Assembly: GCF_014207565.1 (NCBI RefSeq)
Contig: NZ_JACHGJ010000005.1
Location: forward strand, 62,001-126,000
Origin: Spirochaeta isovalerica
GTDB taxonomy: Bacteria; Spirochaetota; Spirochaetia; DSM-2461
Direction: 5' to 3'
DNA length: 64,000 nucleotides
The translations under genes and the position numbers were made by a program. A model generated the notes under the pieces. That model made no database searches. It was given only the letters and a program-made list of their open reading frames with translations, and was not told the origin of the DNA. Below, piece after piece: positions 50,587 through 61,989 of this stretch (its first letter is position 1; the number at the start of each line of letters is the position of its first letter).

Positions 50587-52782
50587 GTGGATCTTTTTGA
50601 AAACAGCACGAGAACAGACCGGGAACCTCTCGCTTCGCGCATGCGCCCCCGCACTCTCGATGAGTTTGCCGGACAGGAGCATATAGTCGGGAAAGGCCGT
50701 CTTTTAAGACGATCCATTCAGGCGGACCAGCTTTCCTCGCTTATTTTTTACGGGCCTCCGGGAACGGGGAAAACGACACTGGCCAAAGTCATCGCCGGCA
50801 CGACGAAGAGCAGCTTCATCAGCCTAAACGCCGTTCTCTGCGGGGTCAAAGATATCCGCGAAGCCATTGAAGAAGCCAAAAACAACTTCGAGCTCTATGA
50901 CCGCAAAACCATCCTTTTCGTCGATGAGGTGCACAGGTGGAACAAAGCCCAGCAGGACGCCCTTCTTCCATGGGTGGAAAACGGAACATTTATTCTCATC
51001 GGCGCCACAACGGAAAATCCTTATTTCGAAGTTAACAGCGCCCTGGTCAGCCGGAGCCGTATCTTTCAGCTCAAAGAACTGCACGATGAAGACTTGATGG
51101 CCGTCGCGGCGAACGCTCTGGAAAACAGGGCCAGGGGTTATGGAAAATGGAAAGTCACTTTCGAAGAAGGCGCCCTGGAGCATCTGGTTAAGATCGCCGC
51201 CGGCGATGCGAGGACTCTGCTCAACGCCCTGCAGCTGGCGGTGGAGACGACGCCGGAATCCTTCCCTCCCCCCGAAGGAGAAGAGATTCACATCAACCTG
51301 CAGACCGCCGAGGAAAGCATCCAGCAGAAAGTGGTTCTCTACGATAAAGAAGGGGACTACCATTTCGACACCATAAGCGCTTTTATTAAATCGATTCGCG
51401 GCTCCGACCCGGATGCGGCGCTCTACTGGATGGCTAAAATGCTCCGCGCCGGCGAAGACCCGAAGTTCATCTTGAGAAGAATGATCATATCAGCTTCGGA
51501 AGATATCGGACTGGCCGACCCCCATGCCATATCGGTTGTCACCTCAGCGGCCGCCGCCTACGACAGGATAGGCATGCCCGAAGGGGCCTTTCCCCTGACC
51601 GAAGCGGCCATTTATCTGGCCACAGCACCCAAATCCAACTCGGCCATGGCTTATTTCGATGCCCTCAGGTCAGTTGTGGAAGAGGAAAATCGCGAAGTTC
51701 CCAATCATTTAAGAGATCCCAGCCGGGACAAACACAGCTTCGGCCACGGTGAGGGATACAATTATCCCCATGCCTACAGGGACCACTGGGTTGCCCAGGC
51801 TTACCTGCCTGAAGAGCTTAAGGGACGATATTTCTATCAGCCATCATCCATGGGTTACGAAGCGACGATACAGCAGGAAGTTGTCCGTCGAAGGGAAGCC
51901 CAGATGGCTGTCATGCTGGAAAATACACGCGATGAAGTGCTCACCTACTCCCCGGGAGATAAAACCCGGGAAAAATGGGTTAAGCGAATCACATCGGGGC
52001 AGAGCCTCTACCTCCAGGAAATCCGGGACAGGGTTTTCGAACGTCTCAATATCCTCCGGCACGAACGGGTCCTCATTCCCGAAGAGAAAAGCGGTCTCTT
52101 TCTCTGGGAAGCCTTCAGGAAAGCACCGGAGGGACTGGTTTGCGGACTGATTCCCGACGAGAGGGACTTCTCTCTGACCGAACACTACTCCCGCACACTT
52201 CCGGAAAATGAGAGGCCTGTGATTTTCGCAGACAGCCTTGCGGCCTGGAACGGCGAAGAGCATGAAGAAACAAAGGGCTTTCTCTTCGACTGCCTTGCCG
52301 CCCGGGACCTCTTCGGAACCAGGAGAAATATTCCGGAACTGCTCGGCAGCGCGCATAAAGCTCTGGGTAAGAATGGGCGCCTGGTAATAGTGGAAACGCA
52401 TCGGGCCGGAGGAACCAAACTGTCCTCCTTCCTTCCGTCGGAGTTCTCCCCGGATCTGAAGGAGAAACTGGCTGAAGTTGAGAGAGAACTCTACAGCGCC
52501 TCCGGTTATGACAGAAAAGAGGATTTTAAAGAAAATCTGAAATCTCTTTTCCCCGAGAGTTCGGTAGAAGAAATACAGATCGGAGAGAACCGCCTCATCC
52601 TTCCCGAACAGCTCGACCGCTGGCTGGACAGCAAAACGGACAATAGCTACGGTGCGGCCGTTCTTGAAAAGCTGGGTGACGATGCCTATTCGGCGATCAA
52701 GTCCGAACTGAAAAAACAGCTTTCGGGAAAAACCGTTTCCTGGAACCGATCGAGCCTTATTCTATACGGAAAAAAAGCCTGA
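50587..52782 (+). CDS. rarA: RarA/MgsA-family AAA+ ATPase with C-terminal extension
   Basis: GTG start at 50587, 731 residues. Residues about 1-435 match RarA: Walker [14 protein letters not shown], Walker [17 protein letters not shown], sensor 1 [29 protein letters not shown] and the tetramerisation region [11 protein letters not shown]. RarA acts at stalled forks. About 290 further residues follow. Part of them ([23 protein letters not shown]) has the look of a degenerate class I methyltransferase fold, though no full SAM motif is evident. Confidence 0.9.
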   Translation: MDLFENSTRTDREPLASRMRPRTLDEFAGQEHIVGKGRLLRRSIQADQLSSLIFYGPPGTGKTTLAKVIAGTTKSSFISLNAVLCGVKDIREAIEEAKNNFELYDRKTILFVDEVHRWNKAQQDALLPWVENGTFILIGATTENPYFEVNSALVSRSRIFQLKELHDEDLMAVAANALENRARGYGKWKVTFEEGALEHLVKIAAGDARTLLNALQLAVETTPESFPPPEGEEIHINLQTAEESIQQKVVLYDKEGDYHFDTISAFIKSIRGSDPDAALYWMAKMLRAGEDPKFILRRMIISASEDIGLADPHAISVVTSAAAAYDRIGMPEGAFPLTEAAIYLATAPKSNSAMAYFDALRSVVEEENREVPNHLRDPSRDKHSFGHGEGYNYPHAYRDHWVAQAYLPEELKGRYFYQPSSMGYEATIQQEVVRRREAQMAVMLENTRDEVLTYSPGDKTREKWVKRITSGQSLYLQEIRDRVFERLNILRHERVLIPEEKSGLFLWEAFRKAPEGLVCGLIPDERDFSLTEHYSRTLPENERPVIFADSLAAWNGEEHEETKGFLFDCLAARDLFGTRRNIPELLGSAHKALGKNGRLVIVETHRAGGTKLSSFLPSEFSPDLKEKLAEVERELYSASGYDRKEDFKENLKSLFPESSVEEIQIGENRLILPEQLDRWLDSKTDNSYGAAVLEKLGDDAYSAIKSELKKQLSGKTVSWNRSSLILYGKKA

Positions 52783-52927
52783 TCACAGCCTGAAGCCTCC
52801 TGCCCGGTTATGCGTTCTGACCTGAAAGTTTTTTTATAGAATTTTATACGGGACTTGTTGACAAAAATCAGCAAATATATAATTATTGCCTTCGTTCAGC
52901 GGAAACGACGGATTCCGCCGAAAACAT
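52783..52927 (+). promoter_or_regulatory. tRNA-cluster promoter region and leader hairpin
   Basis: TTGTTGACA (52855-52863) and TATAAT (52878-52883) give TTGTTG-N17-TATAAT; TTGACA itself sits 14 bp away. A leader hairpin GCGGAA / TTCCGC (52899-52918) directly precedes tRNA-His and may be a processing signal. Confidence 0.6.
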
Positions 52928-53001
52928 GGTGAATGTAGTTCAGTTGGTAGAGCGCCAGATTGTGGTTCTGGTTGTCGCGGGTTCGAGTCCCGTCATTCAC
53001 C
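52928..53001 (+). tRNA. tRNA-His (GTG)
   Basis: Acceptor GTGAATG / CATTCAC, anticodon loop TTGTGGT. The extra G(-1) at 52928 pairs with C73 at 53001, as required for histidine tRNA. No encoded CCA. Confidence 0.97.
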
Positions 53002-53012
53002 CGAAGTAATAT

Positions 53013-53086
<74 letters not shown>

Positions 53087-53111
53087 AACTTACTTTGTAT
53101 ATTACGAATGC

Positions 53112-53184
53112 GGGCCGTTAGCTCAGCTGGTAGAGCAACAGACTCTTAATCTGTGGGTCAAAGGTTCGAACCCTTTACGGCTCA
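53112..53184 (+). tRNA. tRNA-Lys (CTT)
   Basis: Acceptor GGGCCGT / ACGGCTC, anticodon loop CTCTTAA, T loop GGTTCGAACC. No encoded CCA. Confidence 0.96.
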
Positions 53185-53233
53185 TTCCTGCATCGAAGGG
53201 ATTGACTGTAAAGTTAATTTGTTTGTATAATGC

Positions 53234-53314
53234 GCGAGCGTGGTGGAATTGGTAGACACGCTGGTCTTAGGAACCAGTGCCTCCGGTGTAAGGGTTCGAG
53301 TCCCTTCGCTCGCA
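53234..53314 (+). tRNA. tRNA-Leu (TAG)
   Basis: Acceptor GCGAGCG / CGCTCGC, anticodon loop CTTAGGA, long variable arm, T loop GGGTTCGAGTCCC. No encoded CCA. Confidence 0.96.
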
Positions 53315-53328
53315 TGAAACACAATTTT

Positions 53329-53400
53329 GCGAAAGTAGCTCAGTGGTAGAGCTCCACCTTGCCAAGGTGGATGTCGCGGGTTCAAGTCCCGTCTTTCGCT
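53329..53400 (+). tRNA. tRNA-Gly (GCC)
   Basis: Acceptor GCGAAAG / CTTTCGC, anticodon loop TTGCCAA, T loop GGGTTCAAGTCCC. No encoded CCA. Confidence 0.96.
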
Positions 53401-53413
53401 TAACAAAAGGTTT

Positions 53414-53449
53414 GGGCGATCTGGATGTTATCTGGATCGTCTTTTTTTT
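53414..53449 (+). terminator. Terminator of the tRNA cluster
   Basis: GGCGATC / GATCGTC stem extended by an inner GGAT/ATC pairing with loop GTT, then a run of T. It lies 31 bp before tig. Confidence 0.85.
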
Positions 53450-53480
53450 ACACCTTAACTCTCTGTAGAAGGAAAACGCC

Positions 53481-54827
53481 GTGATTGTTAAAAAAAGCGT
53501 TGAAAAACTGGAGAATTCCTCAGTAAAACTGTCCATTACCGTTAAAGGTGATGAGGCGAAAAAAGAATACAATGAGCTTCTTACAAAGTATGGTAAAGAG
53601 GCGCAGATAAAAGGGTTCAGAAAAGGTAAAGTTCCCGCATCTGTTCTCGAGAGAAAATTCGGAGAGGGTATCCGCGGGGAAGCCGCCGGAAACATCATGG
53701 ATAAATCCCTCAGAGAAGCATTTGAAACCGTTGAGGAAAAACCCCTCGGATACACACACCCCGAAGTAGTCGGAGATCCCGAACTGAAAATCGGTGAAGA
53801 TTTTTCTTTTGAAGTGAAATACGATGTGTTCCCCGAATTCGAACTGAAAGACTACAAAGGTCTTGAACTGAAAGAAACTCAGGTTTCCGTAACCAAAGCT
53901 GATGAAGAAGCCGAACTGAAAGCCATTCAGGAGCAGAACTCCGTTGTTATGGACAAGAAGGACGGTAAAGTTGCCGACGATTCAATCGTAACTGTAGATT
54001 ACTGCGAACTCGATGACGAAAAGAACGAAGTAGAAGGCAAGAAACGCGAAGACTTCGTTTTCACAGTCGGAACGGGATACAACTATTACAAAATCGATGA
54101 AGAAATCAAAGGTATGAAAAAAGATGAAGAAAAAGTCATCGAAAAAGAATACCCCGAAGATTTCGAAGCGCAGGATCTGGCGGGACGCAAAGTCGCCGTT
54201 AAAGTTCTTGTTAAAGCTGTAAAAGAAAAGATCCTCCCCGAGCTGGACGACGAACTGGCTCAGGACGTGGATGAAAAATATGAAACCCTCGATGACCTGA
54301 AAAAAGCTCTGAAAAAGCAGTGCAAGGACAGAGCCAAAGAGAAAGTCGATGCCGAACTGAGAACCCAGGCTGTAGACAAGCTGGTTGAAGCAACGGAAAT
54401 CGATGTTCCCAAATCCATGGTTGACGTGGAACTGGAACAGAGCTGGAGAAACTTTGTACAGCAGTCGAGAATGCAGGAGGAGCAGCTCCTCGGATTCCTC
54501 GAAATGCAGGGTCAGACAAAAGAGCAGCTTCTCGACACCTGGCGCGCCGATGCGGAAAAGAGCGTTAAAGGCCAGCTGATTATCGGAAAGATCCTCGAAG
54601 AGGAAAAAGTTGAGATCAGCGATGAGGAATTCGAAGAAGAACTGCAGAAACAGGCCGATATGTATAATATGCCCATAGAGGATCTGAAAAAATCATTTGG
54701 CGAAAACAACCTGACTGAGTATCTTAAAAGCGATATGAAAACCAGAAAGGTTTACGACATGCTCATCAAAGAGGCGAATATCGTCAAAGGTGAAAAAGTA
54801 AAATACGCCGATTACATCAAAGGCTAA
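53481..54827 (+). CDS. tig: Trigger factor (ribosome-bound chaperone and prolyl isomerase)
   Basis: GTG start with AAGGAAA upstream; 448 residues. N-terminal ribosome-binding domain with signature [17 protein letters not shown], central FKBP-like PPIase domain (about 150-240), and helical C-terminal chaperone domain. First gene of tig-clpP-clpX-lon. There is only 31 bp between the tRNA terminator and the start, and I see no clear promoter there. Confidence 0.97.
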   Translation: MIVKKSVEKLENSSVKLSITVKGDEAKKEYNELLTKYGKEAQIKGFRKGKVPASVLERKFGEGIRGEAAGNIMDKSLREAFETVEEKPLGYTHPEVVGDPELKIGEDFSFEVKYDVFPEFELKDYKGLELKETQVSVTKADEEAELKAIQEQNSVVMDKKDGKVADDSIVTVDYCELDDEKNEVEGKKREDFVFTVGTGYNYYKIDEEIKGMKKDEEKVIEKEYPEDFEAQDLAGRKVAVKVLVKAVKEKILPELDDELAQDVDEKYETLDDLKKALKKQCKDRAKEKVDAELRTQAVDKLVEATEIDVPKSMVDVELEQSWRNFVQQSRMQEEQLLGFLEMQGQTKEQLLDTWRADAEKSVKGQLIIGKILEEEKVEISDEEFEEELQKQADMYNMPIEDLKKSFGENNLTEYLKSDMKTRKVYDMLIKEANIVKGEKVKYADYIKG

Positions 54828-54850
54828 ATATTAAGGCAAGGATCTGCAGT

Positions 54851-55448
54851 ATGAATGAACAGAACAGCACATTGGTACCCTATGTAGTGGAACAGACAGG
54901 AATCGGAGAACGTTCCTATGATATTTTCTCCCGCCTGCTGAAAGACAGAATTATCTTCCTCGACGGGGAAATAAACGATGTGACTGCGGACCTTGTCGTT
55001 GCACAGCTCCTGTTTCTTGAATCGCAGGACCCGGAGAAGGATATCAACCTGTATATCAACTCCCCCGGCGGTTCGGTAACAGCGGGACTGGCAATCTACG
55101 ACACCATGCAGTACATCAAACCCGATGTAACCACGATCTGCATGGGTCAGGCCGCTTCCATGGGAGCGGTTCTTCTGGCGGGCGGCACAGCCGGCAAACG
55201 GCTTGCCCTCCCCTCGTCCCGCGTTATGATTCACCAGCCCTGGGGCGGTGTTCAGGGACAGGCCAGAGATATCGGGATTCAGGCCAGAGAGATCGTAAGA
55301 CTCAAGAAAATGCTCATCAGCTACTTCGCCGCCAACACGGGCAAGAGCGAAGAGCTCATCTCACAGGATCTGGAAAGAGACTTTTTCATGTCTGCCGAAG
55401 AAGCGACAGAGTATGGAATCGTAGACAGGATTTTAAGAAGAGAGACAG

Positions 55449-55468
<20 letters not shown>
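54851..55468 (+). CDS. clpP: ATP-dependent Clp protease proteolytic subunit
   Basis: 205 residues. Catalytic Ser in [11 protein letters not shown] (about 100), His in [10 protein letters not shown] (about 125), Asp in QDLERDFFM. Start region [21 protein letters not shown] is typical. Forms the tetradecameric peptidase chamber served by ClpX. Overlaps clpX by 20 bp. Confidence 0.98.
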
Positions 55469-56712
<1,244 letters not shown>

Positions 56713-56741
<29 letters not shown>

Positions 56742-59181
56742 GAAAAACAGTCTAAGCAGTAACAATAAAAACCAGCTTCCCCTCATTCCCCTGAGGGAGC
56801 TGGTTATTTTTCCCTATTCGGTCGTCCCCTTTTTCGCCGGACGGCCCGCGACAATCAAAGCCATTGAAAAAGCGATGGAAGGCGATAAAAACATCTTCCT
56901 GGCTTTTCAGAAAAACAAAAACGATAATCCCACGCCCGATGATCTTTTTCCTGTCGGTACCGTAGCTCATATCCTTCAGATCCTCAAGCTTCCCGATGGA
57001 AGCCTCCGCGTTCTGGTTGAAGGCAAGTCCCGCGCCGATGTCCTGAAGGTTTTCGAGAAAGAGGGAATGGCCAATGTAACCTACCGCCCCATTCCGGAGC
57101 CCGGCGCGCCGACCAAAGTGGAAGCCTCCCTGATGGCCACAGTGAAAAACTCCTTCAGGGAGCACAGCAAGCTGGTTAAAAAGCTCCCGGCTGAAGTAGT
57201 GGCGAACATTGAAAAAGCTGAATCTCCCGACAGATTGATTTCATTGGTTATGACTAACCTGAAGCTTCCCTCTGATAAAAAAATGGAGTTTATCACAACC
57301 CGGGACAACCGCGTCCGGATGGAAAACCTGGCGGTTTCTCTGGAAATGGAAAACGAAGTCATCACCCTGAAGAACAACATCAACGGACGGGTGAAGAAAA
57401 AAATGGAGAAAACTCAGAAAGAGTATTTTCTCAATGAGCAGCTGAAGGAAATTCAGAAAGAACTGGGTTCGGAAGACAACGACCCTTCGGGCTCAAAAGA
57501 ACTGGAAGACAAAATCATGGCGCTGGATCTTCCCGAAGAAGTCGAAACAAAAGCGCTGAAAGAATTGAAGCGCCTTTCCCGCCTTCAGCCCATGTCTCCC
57601 GAATCAGGAGTGCTGAGAACATACCTTGAATGGATTACCGATCTCCCCTGGGGCATAAGGACCGAGGACAACAAAAGCCTGAAAGCCGCTGCGGAGATCC
57701 TCGACAAAGATCACTACGACCTGAAGACAGCCAAAGAGAGAATCCTCGATTTTATCGCCGTCCGTCAGTTAAAGGAACATCTGAAAGGTCCCATTCTCTG
57801 CTTCGCCGGACCACCCGGAACGGGAAAGACCTCATTAGGGCGGTCTGTTGCCAAAGCTTTGAACAGGGAGTTTATTAGAATATCCCTCGGCGGTGTCCGC
57901 GATGAAGCGGAAATCAGAGGCCACAGAAAAACTTATGTGGGAGCGCTTCCCGGCAAAATCATACAGTCTCTTAAAAAAGCGAAAACGGAAAACCCCGTAT
58001 TCCTTCTAGACGAAATAGACAAGATGAGCAGTGATTTCAGAGGCGATCCCGGCGCGGCTCTACTGGAAGTCCTGGATCCGGAGCAGAACTCCACTTTCGT
58101 GGACCATTATCTGGAAGTACCCTTCGACTTGTCTAAAGTTATGTTTATAACCACAGCCAATACGCTACATAATATACCCCGTCCCCTGCTGGACAGAATG
58201 GAAATAATAGAAATCCCCGGGTACACCGATTTCGAAAAACTGGAAATCGCCTCGCGGTTTATCATTCCCAAACAGCTTGAAGAGAACGGAATCGACAAAG
58301 CCGATATCACCATGGATGAAGAGGCGATACTCAAGATAATCCGGTCCTACACAATGGAATCCGGCGTGAGAAACCTCGAAAGGGAAATCAGCCAGGTTAT
58401 CCGCAAGATCACCAGAAAATCTATAGAAGATTACCAAAGCCGGGGCGGCCGCTATGTCATCAATACGGCATCTCTCCATCAGAATCAGGAAAACTACGCC
58501 GTAAGGCAGATTGATGACGGAACGGACATCGATCTCTCCCATGTGAGCATACATGTCACAGCCGGGATGATCTCCGAATACCTCGGAAAGGAAAGGTTTT
58601 CCGAGTCCGACCTGAAAAGCACGACCAAGAGCGGCATGGCCACAGGTCTGGCCTGGACAGAGCTGGGCGGCAGGGTTCTTCCTGTGGAAGTCAAACTCTA
58701 CGAAGGTGCCGGAAAACTGATACTGACGGGAAAACTCGGTGATGTCATGAAGGAGAGCGCCCAGATCGCCCTCTCCTTTCTGCGCTCCAACGCAGAGATC
58801 TTCAAAATCGATCCTTCTTTCAGTAAGGACAGGGATATTCACATCCATGTTCCGGAAGGGGCCATACCCAAGGACGGGCCATCGGCCGGCATAACCATGA
58901 CAGCGGCCTTGCTTTCAGCTATAAAAAATGTTCCCCTCAAAAAGGGAATCGCCATGACGGGAGAGATAACCCTCACAGACAGACTCCTTCCCATAGGCGG
59001 CTTGAAGGAAAAAGTCCTGGCTGCTCACAGAAACAATCTCTTTACAGTCCTCATACCGGAAAAGAACAAGAAGGATAAAGAGGAACTGCCTCCGGAAATT
59101 CAGGAATCGATGAAGTTTTACTTCTGCAGTTCCGTCATCGATGCCCTGGAAAAGCTTTTTCCCCGGGGAACTTTCAAATAA
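56713..59181 (+). CDS. lon: ATP-dependent protease Lon
   Basis: 822 residues. N-terminal LAN domain ([19 protein letters not shown]), AAA+ with GPPGTGKTS and FLLDEIDKM, and a proteolytic domain with catalytic Ser in [10 protein letters not shown] and Lys in [10 protein letters not shown]. The start overlaps clpX, so all four proteostasis genes are likely one transcript. Confidence 0.98.
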
Positions 59182-59222
59182 AGACAGGGCTTGTAACTCT
59201 TTAAGAAAAAAGTTCCTGGCGC

Positions 59223-59251
59223 TTGATAATTAAACTAAGTTGTCGGATAAT
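59223..59251 (+). promoter_or_regulatory. Promoter of the small exported protein gene
   Basis: TTGATA (59223-59228), 17-bp spacer, GATAAT (59246-59251). It gives a leader of about 70 nt. Confidence 0.65.
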
Positions 59252-59286
59252 TTAATCTGGACGTAAAATCTGCGATTCGGCAGACC

Positions 59287-59306
59287 GGGCGAAAAGCGCC
59301 CTTTCT
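59287..59306 (+). terminator. Leader hairpin, possible attenuator
   Basis: GGGCG-AAAAG-CGCCC followed by TTTCTT, 25 nt before the GTG start at 59327. The stem is short, so attenuation is only a suggestion. Confidence 0.4.
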
Positions 59307-59326
59307 TAATATCAGGAGGCTTTCAG

Positions 59327-59731
59327 GTGAAACACAAGATTATTACAGTTTTATTGATTCTCTTTATCTTTACCGGGATATCGGTTTTTGCGGACACAGC
59401 AGAATCGGATCTCTACGTCAAAACGATTTATATAGTCAAAGTTTACAATGACAATCATGGTTTTCGCGTCGATTATCAGAATTCCAATATGAAACTCTAT
59501 TCCATCTATATGCCGCAGAAATGGTTCGGCGAAGCGGCGGGCTATGGTGAAGTGGTATATGGAAACCATCCTTCAGCTCCCTATATGTCCGTCTGGTACA
59601 AAGAGGGAAAAGTCGATCACTTCAGGCTCTATGTGAAAGAGGATTTTAATGATCCTTCCTGGGGAACTTTTCCCTTGACTGGTGTGAACGAAGATCTCTT
59701 TCAGGTTGAAGAACTCACGATCATATACTGA
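59327..59731 (+). CDS. Small exported protein of unknown function
   Basis: GTG start with AGGAGG 8 nt upstream. 134 residues with signal peptide (1-22, SVFAD). The rest is beta-rich and aromatic (NHGFRVDYQNSNMKLYSIY, WFGEAAGYGEVVYG). Family not recognised. The stop overlaps the nrnA start (TGATG), so translation is coupled. Confidence 0.72.
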   Translation: MKHKIITVLLILFIFTGISVFADTAESDLYVKTIYIVKVYNDNHGFRVDYQNSNMKLYSIYMPQKWFGEAAGYGEVVYGNHPSAPYMSVWYKEGKVDHFRLYVKEDFNDPSWGTFPLTGVNEDLFQVEELTIIY

Positions 59732-60702
59732 TGGAAAGAGATGCGAGACCAATTCTCGATGCCCTGGAGAAGTATGATAATTTTATCATCGCCGGGCATC
59801 AGGAACCGGATGGAGACTGTCTCTGCTCTCAAATGGCTTTAGCCAGTTTTCTCAAACGAAAAGGAAAGAGCGCCAAACTGGTTTCCGCCGGGCCCTTCAA
59901 CCGTCCTGAAATCCGCAGCTGGGAAAAATTTTTCTCTTCAACAATCAGAAACGACGATTTGCAGGGCAGCACACTGGGAATCATTACGGACTGCAGCTCT
60001 CCCGATCGGACAGGCCCGCTTGGCGAACAGCTGGAAAGGCTCCCCCTTATGGTAATTGACCATCACAGTGCGGGAGAGGATTTCGGCGATTACCGGTTTA
60101 TCGATTCGAACAGCCCCTCCACGACTCTTCTCGTACAGCAGCTGATTGAAGCGTCGGGCATGGAACTGACCGAAGAGGAAGCGGAGTTTATATTTCTCGG
60201 TTTCTGTACGGATACGGGGTTCTTCCGGCATATTGGTTCGGGAAAACCCGATGTTTTCCAGGCAGTCTCCAGGCTTGTCGAAGCCGGAGTATCACCCAAC
60301 GCCACACATAGAGTGATGACCGGAGGCAGAACCCACGGTTCGAGAAGGCTGCTTGGCCGCATACTGGAGCGCTCGAGACTCCATTTCGACGGGAAGCTCA
60401 TTATTTCATGGGAAACTCTCGAAGACCGGAGAGAACTGGGTACTGACGACAGGGATTCCGATTCCATGTACCAGATGCTCCAGAGTATAGGCGGAGTGGA
60501 ATCCGTCGCCGTGATACAGGAAGAGGATCTGGATCTTTTCTCCGTCGGATTACGTTCAAACTTCGATACGGATGTCGGCGCCATAGCCAAAAGCTTCGGA
60601 GGCGGCGGACACCGGAAAGCTGCCGGCTGTACCCTCAAAGGGTCTAAAGACGAAGTCCTCGACCGTATTATCAAAGCTTTTCAAATATTAAATAACAGTT
60701 AA
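59731..60702 (+). CDS. nrnA: DHH/DHHA1 phosphoesterase, NrnA-like nanoRNase
   Basis: 323 residues. DHH motifs: HQEPDGDCLCSQ, ITDCSSPDRTG, VIDHHSAGEDFG and FCTDTGFFRH. DHHA1 terminus GGGGHRKAAGCTL. Degrades 2-5 nt RNA and pGpG or pAp in many bacteria. It could finish the breakdown of cyclic-di-GMP products from the HD-GYP enzyme. Coupled to the preceding small gene. Confidence 0.93.
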   Translation: MERDARPILDALEKYDNFIIAGHQEPDGDCLCSQMALASFLKRKGKSAKLVSAGPFNRPEIRSWEKFFSSTIRNDDLQGSTLGIITDCSSPDRTGPLGEQLERLPLMVIDHHSAGEDFGDYRFIDSNSPSTTLLVQQLIEASGMELTEEEAEFIFLGFCTDTGFFRHIGSGKPDVFQAVSRLVEAGVSPNATHRVMTGGRTHGSRRLLGRILERSRLHFDGKLIISWETLEDRRELGTDDRDSDSMYQMLQSIGGVESVAVIQEEDLDLFSVGLRSNFDTDVGAIAKSFGGGGHRKAAGCTLKGSKDEVLDRIIKAFQILNNS

Positions 60703-60759
60703 TATTCAATTTTCTCTATGAATTCTCTTGCCCTTCGGGCTTTCAGTTGATATTTTCTT

Positions 60760-60794
60760 ACCAAACGGTCGTTAACAGTTAACAACCGTTCGGT
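60760..60794. promoter_or_regulatory. 35-bp palindromic operator upstream of the double-TetR gene
   Basis: The left arm ACCAAACGGTCGTTAAC and the reverse complement of the right arm agree at 15 of 17 positions around a central A. Each arm contains ACCRAACGGT, itself nearly palindromic. A possible -35 (TTAACA, 60772-60777) lies in the centre, and TAACAT (60794-60799) could be the -10, 5 nt before the ATG. Confidence 0.8.
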
Positions 60795-60804
60795 AACATA
60801 AAAT

Positions 60805-61989
60805 ATGAAAAGCGTAAAACACCTGAACAGAAAAGAGGAAATCATCGATACCGCATTCAAAGTGTGGCAGTTGAATTGTTTCACCTCGACATCTCTTAAC
60901 GATATTGCCGAAAGCCTGGGAATGACCAAACAGGCCATATACCGGTATTTCAAAGGCAAAAGCGGTCTCATTTCTGAAATGAGCAGCCGTATTACCGATC
61001 ACTATAGAAGTAATTTTCGCGATTTCCGCCGTATTGCGGAAACAGAATCCCGCGATCAGATTGTTAGAGAATTCATAAGGAACCAGATTGAGTTTTTCAG
61101 AAACCACAGCGAATACCTATCCTTTCTTATTTCAAAAATCAGACTGGCCGACGAGGGAAGAAGAAATTTTATAGAAGTGATTGCCGAACAGACCGGCTAT
61201 CTGCAAAAGGAACTGGATGTTAAGCCCTCAGCGGTAAATTACATCCTGAATCTCATTGTCTTTTATATATTTATTGATTCGCTGAAAAGCACGGAAGAAC
61301 TGACCGGGAGGATTTACACTCTGGTTACCGAAGGCTTCGGAACAGAACTTCTTGCAAAACCATCGGATCCGGAAAGACTGTTAAGGGAAAACCGGATTCC
61401 TGAAAACGATATGACCGAAGAGAACAAAGTCCTGCAGTCGATCTCTGAAGTGGTTATGGAGGAAGGCCCCCACAACGCATCGCTCGACAAAATAGCGAAA
61501 CGGGCGGGGATGACCAAAAGCAGCCTCTATTTCTATTTCAACAATAAAGAGGAGATGATTACAGAAACGATAAACAGGCAGACAGAAGCCTTTACGGAAT
61601 ACTATTTTGAAAAGATTTCCGCCTATGAAGAGGTGGGAGACCAGCTCTTCGCCCACTTTGTTCTGACAGCCAGCATGACCATTGAAAGGCCCAAAACCGT
61701 TTCGATGATCCACTGGTTTATCCGGAGGGGAATCGGAGACAGCTTCCGAAAACCGACGGAATTTGAAAAATACAGGGTGTTTTTCGAAAACGCCGCCAAC
61801 TACCGCTATCTCAATACCCACGGGATAACGGCTGATCAATTGTTATTACTGGTCAACTTCTGCGTGACCTTTGAAGTGAATAATCAAACAAACAGAGACC
61901 TGGAGAAGGAGAGCAAATACGGGTTGGTTCACGACCTGTACGATCTCTTTGTCCATGGACTGAAAGCATTACAGGAGAATAAAAAATGA
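60805..61989 (+). CDS. Tandem (double) TetR-family regulator
   Basis: 394 residues with two complete TetR units. The first has HTH SLNDIAESLGMTKQAIYRYF (about 31-50) and a ligand domain to about 195. The second has HTH SLDKIAKRAGMTKSSLYFYF (about 225-244) and its own helical domain to the end. No ribosome site. The gene heads an efflux operon, and its stop overlaps the next start (ATGA). It is likely a local repressor acting at the palindrome just upstream. Confidence 0.9.
   Translation: MKSVKHLNRKEEIIDTAFKVWQLNCFTSTSLNDIAESLGMTKQAIYRYFKGKSGLISEMSSRITDHYRSNFRDFRRIAETESRDQIVREFIRNQIEFFRNHSEYLSFLISKIRLADEGRRNFIEVIAEQTGYLQKELDVKPSAVNYILNLIVFYIFIDSLKSTEELTGRIYTLVTEGFGTELLAKPSDPERLLRENRIPENDMTEENKVLQSISEVVMEEGPHNASLDKIAKRAGMTKSSLYFYFNNKEEMITETINRQTEAFTEYYFEKISAYEEVGDQLFAHFVLTASMTIERPKTVSMIHWFIRRGIGDSFRKPTEFEKYRVFFENAANYRYLNTHGITADQLLLLVNFCVTFEVNNQTNRDLEKESKYGLVHDLYDLFVHGLKALQENKK

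Noticed and set aside
53182-53406. Minus-strand open frame with RRDLNPRH and GGALPLSY
   Set aside because: This is the familiar false protein that arises antisense to tRNA genes; the region encodes tRNA-Leu and tRNA-Gly. The same holds for the overlapping frame reaching 53755.
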